From Pseudomonas massiliensis (GTDB lineage: Bacteria > Pseudomonadota > Gammaproteobacteria > Pseudomonadales > Pseudomonadaceae), in contig NZ_CCYK01000007.1 in assembly GCF_000826105.1 (NCBI RefSeq), positions 1,922,001 to 1,986,000 on the forward strand: a DNA stretch of 64,000 nt, written 5' to 3'. Both the position numbers and the translations under genes were made by a program. Shown here piece after piece: positions 43,443 to 52,535 of the stretch (position 1 is its first letter; every line of letters begins with the position of its first letter). The notes under the pieces are model-generated. The model was not told the origin of the DNA. It saw only the letters and a program-made list of their open reading frames with translations, and did no database searches.

Positions 43443-43725
43443 CTGTGATCAGCCTCCCGTGGCTTTGTATTTCAAGGGTCGTGATGCCCATGAGCTGGGC
43501 CTGATCCATCACCTCCTGAGGCGAGGCATCGGCGCTGGGCATGAGCAGACTGTTTTCCGTGTCGCCGTAATGAATCTCCAACAGCCGCAAGGCGGCGACT
43601 TCGGGCGGCAAGCGCTCGCCTTCGTATTCGAGTTCCTGTTGCCGCGGTTGCTCGTTATACAGATAACTGACGCGATGGCGGTAAAGTCGGGTGTGCAGTC
43701 CCATCTCTGAAGGATCGTGGGTCAT
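43429..43725 (-). CDS. Conserved hypothetical protein, 98 aa
   Basis: Small soluble protein without signal peptide or membrane segment. Starts MTHDPSEMGLHTRLYRHRVSY; the middle LEYEGERLPPEVAALRLLEIHYGD suggests a strand-helix-strand fold. Translationally linked to the 55-aa acidic protein after it. I do not recognise a named domain. It lies between modC and the exonuclease III gene but shares no obvious function with either. Confidence 0.68.
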   Translation of the reverse strand: MTHDPSEMGLHTRLYRHRVSYLYNEQPRQQELEYEGERLPPEVAALRLLEIHYGDTENSLLMPSADASPQEVMDQAQLMGITTLEIQSHGRLITDVHH

Positions 43726-43827
43726 CGGCCTGCTCCTGCTCGTCTTGTATTGAACCCAATGCCATCCGGCATGTACCTGGTCAGTGGACTGCGGACCGGC
43801 CTCAAGGTGCCATACAGCAGCGATGGC

Positions 43828-44604
43828 TCAGCCTTGCCGCAAACGCACCCAGGTCGGCGCATGGTCGCTGGCATGGGGCTGGTCGCGCACCCAGCGGTCA
43901 ACGCCCGCTTCTTCCAGGCGCGGGGCCAAGTCCTGGCTCAACAGGAGATGGTCGATGCGCAACCCTTTGTCATGCTCCCAGTGCTGGCGGAAATAGTCCC
44001 AGAAGGTGAAAACCTGCTGTTCCGGGAAATAGCTACGAAGCGCATCGGTCCAGCTTTGGTCTAGCAACCGCTGGTAACAGGCACGGCTTTCCGGCTGCAG
44101 CAAGGCATCCTTGCGCCAGGATTTGGGATTGTAGATGTCGAAATCCGTCGGCACTACGTTGAAGTCCCCGGCCAGGATCACCGGGTGGCCGCTATCGCGC
44201 AGCGCCTGGGCGTGCTCGATGAAATGCTCGAACCAGCGCAGCTTGTAGTCGAACTTGGGGCCGGGTTGCGGGTTTCCATTGGGCAGGTAAAGGCAGCCCA
44301 CGACCACACCCTGGACCGCGGCCTCCAGGTAACGACTGTGGGTGTCGTCTTCGAAGCCCGGCAAGCCGCGGCGGATTTCCAGAGGCTCGCTACCCTTGGA
44401 AAGGATGGCCACGCCATTCCAGCTGGCCTGGCCATGCCACAACGAGAAATAGCCCGCTTCTTCGAGGGCCTGGCGCGGAAACGCGGTATCCGCCGCCTTG
44501 AGTTCCTGCAGGCAGACGATATCGGGAGCTTCGTTGGCCAGCCAGGTGAGCAGCGCGTCGTGACGTGCCCGAATACCGTTGATGTTGAATGTTGCGATCT
44601 TCAT
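43828..44604 (-). CDS. xthA: Exodeoxyribonuclease III
   Basis: 258-aa AP endonuclease and 3'-5' exonuclease for base excision repair. Canonical start MKIATFNINGIRARHDALL with metal-binding Asn, VCLQELK with catalytic Glu, GDFNVVPTDFDIYNP with Asp and Asn, WDYFRQHWEHDKGLRIDHLL and C-terminal ASDHAPTWV with Asp-His. Length matches family. GGAGG lies ten bases before the ATG and is partly inside a hairpin. Other Pseudomonas have a second xth elsewhere; this may be one of two. Confidence 0.93.
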   Translation of the reverse strand: MKIATFNINGIRARHDALLTWLANEAPDIVCLQELKAADTAFPRQALEEAGYFSLWHGQASWNGVAILSKGSEPLEIRRGLPGFEDDTHSRYLEAAVQGVVVGCLYLPNGNPQPGPKFDYKLRWFEHFIEHAQALRDSGHPVILAGDFNVVPTDFDIYNPKSWRKDALLQPESRACYQRLLDQSWTDALRSYFPEQQVFTFWDYFRQHWEHDKGLRIDHLLLSQDLAPRLEEAGVDRWVRDQPHASDHAPTWVRLRQG

Positions 44605-44608
44605 GAAT

Positions 44609-44639
44609 GCAGGTCCTCCGGCTTATCCAATGGACCTGC
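44609..44639 (-). promoter_or_regulatory. Hairpin overlapping the xthA ribosome binding site
   Basis: GCAGGTCC and GGACCTGC (44609-44616, 44632-44639) are perfect 8-bp complements with a 15-base loop, four bases upstream of the xthA ATG on the minus strand. The 3' arm includes the end of GGAGG. Confidence 0.45.
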
Positions 44640-44654
44640 CGCTGAGCCAGGGGT

Positions 44655-45341
44655 TTAACCCGGGACGTTGGAAGCGAGACGGGCGGCGGCCCGAGCCACC
44701 ACTGCGGCGCGGCGACTGACGGAAGGCGAAACGGCTTCACGTTGTGCGCGCGATACCGCTTCGATCGCGGTATCGGGATGACCGCTGAAAGGCGGGGCTG
44801 GCTCGTACTCAAGAGCCAGTTGAGCCCGCTGCGCCCGTTCAACGCCAAAGGCTTGGGCAGCCAGGACCAGCGCGAAGTCGATACCGGCGGTGACCCCGCC
44901 CCCCGTGACCAGTCTGTCGTCCAGCACTACTCGCTCATGCACAGGTATCGCCCCGAAGGCTTCGAGCAAATGATGATAAGCCCAGTGGGTAGTCGCCTGC
45001 TTGCCGCGCAACAGGCCCGCCGCGCCAAGCAGGAGCGCGCCCGTACACACGGAGGTGAGGTAACGCGCGCTCTGGGCTTGCCGACGGATGAAAGCTAGGG
45101 TCTCGGCGTCTTCCATGAGCGGCTCGACACCGCTACCACCGGGTATGCATAGCACATCGAGGGCTGGGCATGCCTCGAACGTATGACTTGGGATCAGGCA
45201 CAGCCCGCCGCTGGCGGCTATTGGCTCCATGTCTCGCCAGATCAGGGATTGAGACACTTCGCTAAACTGCGCGAATACATCGAATGGCCCGACGAGGTCC
45301 AGCGGTTGCACGCCGGGGAATAGCAGATAGCCAATGTGCAT
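44655..45341 (-). CDS. DJ-1/PfpI family protein, isonitrile hydratase-like
   Basis: 228-aa class I glutamine amidotransferase-like protein. The length and sequence follow Pseudomonas putida isonitrile hydratase (InhA): IGYLLFPGVQPLDLVGPFDVFA, WRDMEPIAASGGLCLIPSHTF, nucleophile Cys in TSVCTGALLLGAAGLLRGKQATTHW with the nearby His. ATG 45341 has AAGGAG upstream; the frame extends further but lacks homology. Would convert isonitriles to N-substituted formamides. Other DJ-1-like functions are possible. Confidence 0.82.
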   Translation of the reverse strand: MHIGYLLFPGVQPLDLVGPFDVFAQFSEVSQSLIWRDMEPIAASGGLCLIPSHTFEACPALDVLCIPGGSGVEPLMEDAETLAFIRRQAQSARYLTSVCTGALLLGAAGLLRGKQATTHWAYHHLLEAFGAIPVHERVVLDDRLVTGGGVTAGIDFALVLAAQAFGVERAQRAQLALEYEPAPPFSGHPDTAIEAVSRAQREAVSPSVSRRAAVVARAAARLASNVPG

Positions 45342-45431
45342 GGAGCGCTCTCCTTGAGGTGATGTCCTCAGGCTAGCGCCCTTCATGAGGGCGCGGCGGC
45401 CAATGACCGGCAGCTATACGCCAATCGCAAT

Positions 45432-45860
45432 TCAGCGCGCCAGATTGGTCTCGGCAGCGGGAATGGCCTTCATCACTTCGTCCGTAAGCTTGCCGATGGT
45501 CCAGGGCTTGGGCAGAAAAGCGATGTCGCCGCTCAGGCGCGCGGTTTCTGGCGTCTCATGGCCGGACATGACAATGATGGGCAGCGCTGGCCATTCGACA
45601 TGGACCCGATGGGTCAACTCGGCACCGTCAATGCTCCCCGGCATACGGATATCGGTGATCAGAAGGTTGACGCTCAACCCCTCGCCAAAGGCTTTCCAGG
45701 CATCGTCGGCGGTAGCGTAGTCGACGGTTTCAAAGCCCTCGGACTGAAGAATCTCGCAGACGAATTCCCGGATAATGGGCTCATCTTCCACGACCATGAC
45801 CTTTCCCCGGGATTCGACAGTATTTACGACAGTGGCTTGGGTCAGGGCATTCGGCATCAT
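45432..45860 (-). CDS. Single-domain response regulator
   Basis: About 142 aa: a receiver domain only, with VVEDEP acidic pocket, LLITDIRMPGSIDG phosphorylation Asp, VMSGHE switch and LPKPWTIGKL Lys. No output domain, so it acts by protein contact or in a phosphorelay. It resembles the receivers attached to the hybrid kinases in this window. ATG 45860 follows AAGGA; an ATG three bases later is equally possible. No kinase is adjacent. Confidence 0.88.
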   Translation of the reverse strand: MMPNALTQATVVNTVESRGKVMVVEDEPIIREFVCEILQSEGFETVDYATADDAWKAFGEGLSVNLLITDIRMPGSIDGAELTHRVHVEWPALPIIVMSGHETPETARLSGDIAFLPKPWTIGKLTDEVMKAIPAAETNLAR

Positions 45861-46181
45861 GGGTGTCCTTGCATGGGTTGCGGGCTCGTGCGCCCATACT
45901 CCCTTCGTCAACCGCAAACCAAGATGATTCGCCGCTCCACTGGGGTAATTCGACAGACGGTAGTATGAGCTTTCGGTTGCGACGGCCTTATGAAGCAGCC
46001 ACTTAGCGCAGCAAGCGAAGCGTCGCTGACGCGACAGCATAATACTGACACCTGCGGATTGTCTGCCGATGCGTATGTTTGCGCCAGGGCTTGCAGGCAC
46101 TGATGAAGTGCGGTGGACCCGTGAAAGGTTTCAGCGGTCTATGCTCAAGGCTTTCGCTTACCTATGCCTCTGGAGAACCCC

Positions 46182-47246
46182 ATGTCCCGCACCCTGACCT
46201 ACGCAGCCCAGAATGCCAGCGACTCGCTCAAGCCCTACGCCATCGAGCGCCGGGAGCCTGGCGCTGACGATGTGCAGATCGAAATCCTCTACTGCGGCGT
46301 CTGCCATTCGGACTTGCACACCGCCCGCAATGAGTGGCAGAACACCTTGTACCCCTCCGTACCGGGTCACGAGATCGTGGGCCGGGTCAGCGCAGTCGGC
46401 ACTGCCGTAACCCGTTTCAAGGTGGGCGACCTGGCTGGCGTAGGTTGCATGGTGGACAGCTGCCAGTGCTGCAGCGCCTGCGCCGAAGGCGATGAACAAT
46501 ATTGCGAGAACGGCTTTACCGGTACTTACAACGGTCCGGTGTTCGGCGGCGAGAACACCTACGGTGGTTATTCCGAGCGGATAGTGGTCAAGGAAGCCTT
46601 CGTGTTGAAGATCAGTCATCCTCAAGCCGAGCTGGCCGCCGTGGCGCCGCTGCTTTGCGCCGGGATCACTACCTACTCACCGCTGAGCCACTGGAAGGTG
46701 GGCCCAGGCAAGAAGGTGGGCATAGTGGGCCTCGGGGGGCTAGGACACATGGGCGTAAAGATCGCCGCAGCCATGGGCGCCCATGTAGTGCTGTTCACCA
46801 CTTCGCCTGGCAAGCGCGACGATGGGCTGCGCCTGGGTGCGAAGGAGGTGGTGGTCTCGCGCAACCCGCAAGAGATGCAAGCCCATGCCAACAGCCTGGA
46901 CTTTATCCTCAACACCGTGGCGGCGCAGCATGACCTGGACCCCTTCCTCAATCTGCTCAAGCGCGACGGCACCATGACCCTGGTGGGCGCGCCCGAACAT
47001 CCCCACCCGGCTCCGACGGTCTTCAATCTGATCTTCAAGCGGCGCAGCCTGGCTGGCTCATTGATTGGCGGCATCAAGGAAACCCAGGAAATGCTTGATT
47101 TCTGCGCCCGGCACAAGCTGGTGGCAGACATAGAAACCATTGCCATCCAGGACATCAACCAGGCATTCGAGCGCATGCTCAAGAGCGACGTCAAATACCG
47201 TTTCGTGATTGACATGGCTAGCCTCCGATCAGAGGCGGCGGCCTGA
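46182..47246 (+). CDS. Zinc-dependent NAD(P) alcohol dehydrogenase (YahK/AdhC type)
   Basis: 354-aa medium-chain dehydrogenase/reductase, likely an aldehyde reductase. Catalytic zinc ligands in YCGVCHSDLHTA and VPGHEIVG; structural zinc cysteines in CMVDSCQCCSACAEGDEQYC; Rossmann GxGxxG in VGLGGLGHMGVK. E. coli YahK and cinnamyl-alcohol-type dehydrogenases share the motif YGGYSERIVVKEAFV. ATG 46182 with GGAG upstream. Stands alone between the response regulator (divergent) and the channel gene. Confidence 0.9.
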   Translation: MSRTLTYAAQNASDSLKPYAIERREPGADDVQIEILYCGVCHSDLHTARNEWQNTLYPSVPGHEIVGRVSAVGTAVTRFKVGDLAGVGCMVDSCQCCSACAEGDEQYCENGFTGTYNGPVFGGENTYGGYSERIVVKEAFVLKISHPQAELAAVAPLLCAGITTYSPLSHWKVGPGKKVGIVGLGGLGHMGVKIAAAMGAHVVLFTTSPGKRDDGLRLGAKEVVVSRNPQEMQAHANSLDFILNTVAAQHDLDPFLNLLKRDGTMTLVGAPEHPHPAPTVFNLIFKRRSLAGSLIGGIKETQEMLDFCARHKLVADIETIAIQDINQAFERMLKSDVKYRFVIDMASLRSEAAA

Positions 47247-47327
47247 CGCGAGCCATCACGGCCCGTATTAGCCTGCGAGAGCCTGACGAACTTTGGCCCG
47301 CCAAGGAGGGTCTGGTGAGGGAACCGT

Positions 47328-49361
47328 TTGCGGAGCCTTGCCCCTGTGTCCCGTCTAGTCATCCTGCTGTTGACCGCCCTGCTTGCCCTCCCCGCCCTTG
47401 CCGATGCACCCGCCGCCGACCCGGCTCCAGCCGAGAAGGAAGTGCTGGTCCAGGGCGGGTTGCTGGGCACCCTGACGTCCAGCCTGGACGATGTCCAGGA
47501 CAAGCTGGACCTGAACGAACACCTGGTCGATAGCTGGCGCTTGCGCACGGACCGCGCCGCCACCGAGGCCAGCCGCCTGTTCGACCAACAGGCGCAGACC
47601 TCCGGATGGACCCTGGCGCGGGATTTCCTGGTGTTGAGCCTTACCTGGATAGGTACTTTCTTCGTGCTCTACAGCCTGGCGCGGCTGGCCTGGGCCAGAG
47701 TCGGCCGCCGCGGCTTCCTGGCGCGACGCACGCGCTTGCAAGGCGTGATCGGCTACCTGCTCAGGTTCACCGTGCCGGCCATCGTCAGCTTCGGCGTGTG
47801 CCTCCTGGTCAGCCATCACCTGTCCCCGTCCGACGCCCGGGCCATTGCCCTGTGCCTGGCCTATGCCACCAGCAGCGGCATTACCTCCACCACGGTGATC
47901 CTTTGCGCGATCACCCTGTTCGACGTAGGCCACAAGCGCGCCGCCGTGCGTATCCTGCGCCAGAGCGCACCCAGGGCCCTGTTCGTCATCGGCTTTCTCG
48001 CAGCCCTTGGAGACGCCCTGACCAGTCCGCAGATCGCACGTCAGCTAGGGGCCAACCTCACCGGCAGTATCGCGGTGGTGGTCGGACTGATCGCCACCTT
48101 CACCTTCGCCGTGCTGGTCTTGCGGGTACGGCGGCCAGTGGCGCACATGATCCGCAACCGAGGCTATCGCCAGCGCCACGAGCACCGGGCCGTGCAGGAA
48201 ACCCTGCGGGTATTCGCGGCGGTGTGGTACTTGCCGATCCTGCTGATGATCCTGGTATCGGCCATTCATCTGATCGGGGCGGGAGAACAGAGCCAGGAAG
48301 CCTTGCAACGAGCGTTGATGAGCACGGTACTGCTCATCGGCGCGGTATTCCTGAGCACGGTCATGCACCATGTGCTCAAGCCCCAGAGCAACCAGGACCC
48401 GGAACACGCGCGCCCCTACGTCGAACTCCTGCGCAGCCTGGGCCATGCCCTCTCGCGGATTGTCATTGCCATCGCCTTCATCGAACTCCTGGCCCGCACC
48501 TGGGGCGTCTCGGTGCTCGAATTCGCTGCGCGCAACAGCATCGGCAGGGCGATCAGCAACTCACTCAGCAGCATCGGCCTGATCCTGCTGGTCACCTGGC
48601 TCGTGTGGGTGGTGATCGACACCGCCATCCAGCAGGCACTCAAGCCGGCGGTAGGCAAGCGCGCCAGCCGCCAGCCCAGCACCCGGATCAAGACCATACT
48701 GCCGATGCTGCGCAACGCCGCCAAGATCGTGCTGGTAGTCATCGGCACCATCACCACAATGGCCAACCTGGGCATCAACGTCGCGCCCTTGCTGGCCGGT
48801 GCCGGGGTGGTGGGCCTGGCCATCGGCTTCGGCTCCCAGCAACTGGTACAGGACGTCATCACCGGGCTGTTCATACTGATCGAAGACACCATCGCGATCG
48901 GCGATTGGGTGGTGATCGACGCCACCCATGCCGGTACTGTGGAAAGCCTGACCATTCGGACCTTGCGTCTACGTGACGGCAAGGGCTTCGTTCACTCGGT
49001 GCCGTTCGGCCAGATCAAGGCGGTGACCAACCAGTCTCGCCAGTTCGCCAACGCCTTCTTCTCGGTACAGGTTACTTATGACAGCGACATCGACACCGCC
49101 CTGGCATTGATTCAGAAGGCGGCGGACGAAATCTCCAACGATCTTCTGCTCCGGACCAACCTGCAAAGCCCCTTGCAGATCTTCGGTGTCGACAAGATGG
49201 ACCTCAACGGCATTACCCTGACCGCCCAGTTCCGCACCACCTCCGGTGGCCAGTACGCGGTAGGCCGGGCCTTCAATGAGAAGCTCAAGAAGCTGGTGGA
49301 CGGTGTGGACAATGTCCGTTTCGCTCAGTATTACCTGCCCCCGGTACCGGCCCCGGCATAA
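47328..49361 (+). CDS. Large MscS-family mechanosensitive channel
   Basis: 677-aa inner-membrane protein. A Sec signal (cleavage ALA/DAPA), a periplasmic helical segment, then about eight to ten membrane helices with the pore helix and beta domain of MscS near 490-560: GAGVVGLAIGFGSQQLVQDVITGLFILIEDTIAIGDWV is typical. Larger than E. coli MscS (286 aa), similar to YbiO/YjeP-type channels. Start uncertain: TTG 47328 has GAGGGA five bases upstream, while GTG 47346 is also possible. Protects against osmotic down-shock; regulation unknown. Confidence 0.88.
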   Translation: MRSLAPVSRLVILLLTALLALPALADAPAADPAPAEKEVLVQGGLLGTLTSSLDDVQDKLDLNEHLVDSWRLRTDRAATEASRLFDQQAQTSGWTLARDFLVLSLTWIGTFFVLYSLARLAWARVGRRGFLARRTRLQGVIGYLLRFTVPAIVSFGVCLLVSHHLSPSDARAIALCLAYATSSGITSTTVILCAITLFDVGHKRAAVRILRQSAPRALFVIGFLAALGDALTSPQIARQLGANLTGSIAVVVGLIATFTFAVLVLRVRRPVAHMIRNRGYRQRHEHRAVQETLRVFAAVWYLPILLMILVSAIHLIGAGEQSQEALQRALMSTVLLIGAVFLSTVMHHVLKPQSNQDPEHARPYVELLRSLGHALSRIVIAIAFIELLARTWGVSVLEFAARNSIGRAISNSLSSIGLILLVTWLVWVVIDTAIQQALKPAVGKRASRQPSTRIKTILPMLRNAAKIVLVVIGTITTMANLGINVAPLLAGAGVVGLAIGFGSQQLVQDVITGLFILIEDTIAIGDWVVIDATHAGTVESLTIRTLRLRDGKGFVHSVPFGQIKAVTNQSRQFANAFFSVQVTYDSDIDTALALIQKAADEISNDLLLRTNLQSPLQIFGVDKMDLNGITLTAQFRTTSGGQYAVGRAFNEKLKKLVDGVDNVRFAQYYLPPVPAPA

Positions 49362-49433
49362 GCGGTAGCGGGCAACGAAGCCGCCGATTACCATGGTGGC
49401 TTCCTCCGCTGCGCACAGAGAGAGTATCGTTCC

Positions 49434-49871
49434 ATGGCTCACACCCTGCTGGTCCTCAATGGCCCCAATCTGAACATGCTCGGCACCCGCGAGCCGGCCG
49501 TCTACGGCAAGGAAACCCTGGCCGATGTAGAGGCCCAGTGCCGGGCCACCGCCGAGGCGCACGGCCTGGCCCTGGAGTTCCAGCAAACCAACCATGAAGG
49601 CCAGATGATCGACTGGATTCACCAGGCCCGCGGCCGCGTCGCGGGAATCATCATCAACCCCGGGGCCTGGACCCACACCTCCATCGCCTTGCATGACGCG
49701 CTGGTCGCGGCGGAGCTGCCGGTACTCGAAGTCCATATCTCCAATGTGCACCGTCGCGAAAGCTTCCGTCATCACTCCTATGTATCCCTGGTGGCGGTAG
49801 GCGTGATCGCCGGCTTCGGTACCCATGGCTACAGCCTGGCCGTGACCCACTTCGCCAAATTGCTTGGCTGA
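49434..49871 (+). CDS. aroQ: Type II 3-dehydroquinate dehydratase
   Basis: 145-aa shikimate-pathway enzyme. Family landmarks: LVLNGPNLNMLGTREPAVYG with catalytic Tyr and Arg region, QTNHEGQMIDWIHQA, INPGAWTHTSIALHDAL, EVHISNVHRRESFRHHSY with catalytic His and Arg. In many Pseudomonas the main aroQ precedes accB; here it stands between a channel gene and DUF202 genes, so it is probably an additional copy. Confidence 0.94.
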   Translation: MAHTLLVLNGPNLNMLGTREPAVYGKETLADVEAQCRATAEAHGLALEFQQTNHEGQMIDWIHQARGRVAGIIINPGAWTHTSIALHDALVAAELPVLEVHISNVHRRESFRHHSYVSLVAVGVIAGFGTHGYSLAVTHFAKLLG

Positions 49872-49916
49872 CACGCCGAGCCTCCCTACCTGCCCCGACC
49901 CTGGATGGGACTATCC

Positions 49917-50309
49917 ATGACCCCGCCTGAATCGTCCCAGGAAGGCGTCTCCTGGCGCCTACGCCTGCTCAAGGGTGGCCACGAGCCGGACCCGCGCTTT
50001 ACCCTGGCCAATGAGCGCACCTTCCTGGCCTGGATACGCACCGCCCTTGCGCTGATGGCCGGCGGCATCGCCGTCGAGGCATTTACCGGGGAGGTCTTCG
50101 ACCCAGGGGCGCGAAAGGCGCTCGCCATGCTGTTGCTCGGGCTGGGCCTGGTGCTGAGCGCCAGCGCCGGCCTGCGCTGGCTGCATGTCGAGCGTGCCAT
50201 GCGCCATGGCAAGCCGCTACCGCTGCCACTGCTGGTTCCTTTGTTAGCGGTCGGCGGCGCGCTGGCCACCGGGATACTGCTGGCCTACATTGCCTGGCGC
50301 CCCGCATGA
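49917..50309 (+). CDS. DUF202 membrane protein (YidH-like), first of a pair
   Basis: About 130-aa inner-membrane protein: soluble N-terminus ending in the family motif DPRFTLANERTFLAWIRTALALMAGGIAVE, then three membrane helices. Start at 49917 or 49905, both ATG in frame. Its stop overlaps the next gene (ATGA). Function of the family is not established. Confidence 0.85.
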   Translation: MTPPESSQEGVSWRLRLLKGGHEPDPRFTLANERTFLAWIRTALALMAGGIAVEAFTGEVFDPGARKALAMLLLGLGLVLSASAGLRWLHVERAMRHGKPLPLPLLVPLLAVGGALATGILLAYIAWRPA

Positions 50310-50647
50310 AGCACAGCCCGCCGCTTCGGCCCCACCAGGATGCCGGGCTGCAGCCGGAGCGCACCAGCCTGGCCTGGCGCCGTACCTTGCTGTCACTGGT
50401 AGGCGCCAGCCTATTGTGCTTGCGCTGGCTTCCCCACCACAGGGTATTCGCGCTGCTGCTGGTAGGCTTGACCCTCGCGGCGGCCCTCGGCATCGGGGCG
50501 GCCCTGACCAGCCGTTATCGCCAGGGCGTGTCGGCGATCAATCGAGGCCAGGCCATCCCTCCGGTACTCGAAGTCATGGGGCTTACCCTGGCCTGCGTCA
50601 CCCTTGGGGTACTGGGCCTCTATGGTGTGCTGGGTCTTGCGCTCTGA
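50306..50647 (+). CDS. DUF202 membrane protein (YidG-like), second of a pair
   Basis: 113-aa membrane protein with the shorter DUF202 form LQPERTSLAWRRTLLSLVGASLL and three helices. Coupled to the previous DUF202 gene by a 4-bp overlap, like yidH-yidG in E. coli. The two probably form a hetero-complex, which is inference. Convergent with the CPA2 antiporter gene. Confidence 0.85.
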   Translation: MKHSPPLRPHQDAGLQPERTSLAWRRTLLSLVGASLLCLRWLPHHRVFALLLVGLTLAAALGIGAALTSRYRQGVSAINRGQAIPPVLEVMGLTLACVTLGVLGLYGVLGLAL

Positions 50648-50690
50648 CCTTCTCAGGGCTTGGATATCAGGGCTGAGCAAAAAGACCAGA

Positions 50691-52508
50691 CTAGCGCCCC
50701 GCTTCGTCTGGCTGCGCCGCTTCTCGCTCGGCGTCGGCCGCGAACAGCCGCGCCAGTTCGGCACGCGCTTCCTGGTTGCTCTGGATGATCTTGGCGGTAT
50801 CGTCGTAGACCCGGTGCTGAGAGCGCAACACCGCCTGGTCATGGGCCTGGAAGCGGCTGATGCGGGACTCGGCCTGGGCCTGGCTCAAGCCAAGGCCCAC
50901 CAGGGTACGCCGGCTCATCTCCAGGCTTGAGTAGAAGGTTTCACGGACGGCATCAGCACCCAGGTCCGTCAGTTTGTGCACGTGCTGACGGTTGCGTGCT
51001 CTGGCGATGATCTTCAAATGCGGGTAGAGACGATTGACCAGTTCAGCGGTCTTGATATTGGTCTCCGGATCATTGGTGGCGATCACGAAGTACTCTGCCT
51101 GATCCACCTTGGCCGCCCGAAGGATCTCGGCGCGTAGCGGATCACCGTAGTACACCGGCAGCTCGGAGAGGCTTCGCGAAAGCTCGATGCTCTCCACGGA
51201 AGTATCCAGCGCCACGAAAGGAATACCCTGGGCTCGCAGGATACGAGCGACGATCTGCCCCATGCGGCCCATGCCCGCGATCACGACCCTCGGCCCCTCG
51301 GTATCGATGTTTCTATAGGCATCAGGCACGGGTCTGGGCGGTTCAGTGCGCTGCAGCAGGCGTCCGGCCGCCAGCAGCAACAAGGGGGTAACTGCCATGG
51401 ACAGCGTAATGGCCAACACCAGCAGATCATGCAGGCGAGTATCGAACAGGCCGTTGTCCCGGCCCAGCTTGAACACCACGAAGGCGAACTCGCCTCCGGT
51501 GGCCAGTACCAGACCAAGACGCAGACCAGAGACAGTCGAAAGCCCGCCGCCGAATCGGCCCAGCAAGGCAAGCAGGGGGAGTTTCAAGCTCAACAGCAGC
51601 AAGGTAAGCCCGACCACTGTGGTCGGCTCGGCCAGCAGCAAACCCAGGTTGGCGCCCATGCCCACGGTGATGAAGAACAAGCCCAGCAGCAGACCCTTGA
51701 AGGGTTCGATCTGCGCCTCCAGTTCGTGCCGGTACTCAGAGTCCGCCAGCAGCAGCCCGGCAAGAAACGCCCCCAGGGCCATGGACACTCCGGCCAGATC
51801 CATCAGCCACGCGGTGCCGATGACCACCAGCAGCGCGGTGGCAGTGGATACTTCCTGCAACCCGGTACGCGCGACAACCCTGAACACAGGGCGCAGCAGA
51901 TAACGCCCGCCGATCACCACCACCGCGATGCTGCCCAGCACCTGCAGGGCGTGGTTGAGGCTGGGCGTCGCGTGCTGGTCGCCACCCCCTGCGAGCAAGG
52001 GCACCAGGGCGATCAGGGGAATGGCGGCGATGTCCTGGAACAGCAGGATGGCGAAGGCCAGGCGACCGTGGGGTGTCTGCAACTCATGCCGCTCGGCCAG
52101 GCTCTGCAGGCCGAAGGCCGTGGATGACAATGCCAGGCCAAGGCCGAGAATGATGGCACTGTTCAGCGGCTGATCGAACGCCATCATGGCGACCGCGCCT
52201 ATCACGCAACCGGTGATGACGACCTGCGCCAGCCCTACGCCGAAGACAGCGCGGCGCATGACCCATAGCCGTTTGGGCGACAATTCCAGGCCGATGATGA
52301 ACAACAGCAGTACCACGCCCAGTTCGGACAAATGGTTAAGGCTCTGGCTGTTGCCCACCACGCCCAGTACCGCGGGGCCGATGGCCACGCCGGCCAACAG
52401 GTAGCCCAGTACCGCCCCGAGCTGTAGGCGCCGCGCCAAAGGCACCGCGAGCACCGCCGCCAACAGAAAGACCACGGCGGCGCTCAACAGGTTGCCGTCA
52501 TGCGGCAT
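50691..52508 (-). CDS. KefB/KefC-type CPA2 monovalent cation/proton antiporter
   Basis: 605-aa membrane transporter. About 12 helices in the first 380 residues, with ELGVVLLLFIIGLELSPKRLW and LFQDIAAIPLIALVPLL characteristic of KefB/C. Then a cytosolic RCK/TrkA-N nucleotide-binding domain (about 400-520: VVIAGMGRMGQIVARIL, FVIATNDPETNIKTAELV). Glutathione-gated potassium efflux is the KefC role; no ancillary KefF/KefG gene is adjacent. AGAGGTGA precedes the ATG. It lies 27 bp after the response regulator gene on the same strand. Confidence 0.9.
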   Translation of the reverse strand: MPHDGNLLSAAVVFLLAAVLAVPLARRLQLGAVLGYLLAGVAIGPAVLGVVGNSQSLNHLSELGVVLLLFIIGLELSPKRLWVMRRAVFGVGLAQVVITGCVIGAVAMMAFDQPLNSAIILGLGLALSSTAFGLQSLAERHELQTPHGRLAFAILLFQDIAAIPLIALVPLLAGGGDQHATPSLNHALQVLGSIAVVVIGGRYLLRPVFRVVARTGLQEVSTATALLVVIGTAWLMDLAGVSMALGAFLAGLLLADSEYRHELEAQIEPFKGLLLGLFFITVGMGANLGLLLAEPTTVVGLTLLLLSLKLPLLALLGRFGGGLSTVSGLRLGLVLATGGEFAFVVFKLGRDNGLFDTRLHDLLVLAITLSMAVTPLLLLAAGRLLQRTEPPRPVPDAYRNIDTEGPRVVIAGMGRMGQIVARILRAQGIPFVALDTSVESIELSRSLSELPVYYGDPLRAEILRAAKVDQAEYFVIATNDPETNIKTAELVNRLYPHLKIIARARNRQHVHKLTDLGADAVRETFYSSLEMSRRTLVGLGLSQAQAESRISRFQAHDQAVLRSQHRVYDDTAKIIQSNQEARAELARLFAADAEREAAQPDEAGR

Positions 52509-52535
52509 GCATCACCTCTATTTCCATTACTCGTT

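Noticed and set aside
47315..47533. A 72-codon frame with a strong AAGGAGG site before the channel gene
   Set aside because: It is out of frame with the channel signal peptide, and the product is Pro/Arg-rich as expected from a shadow frame.
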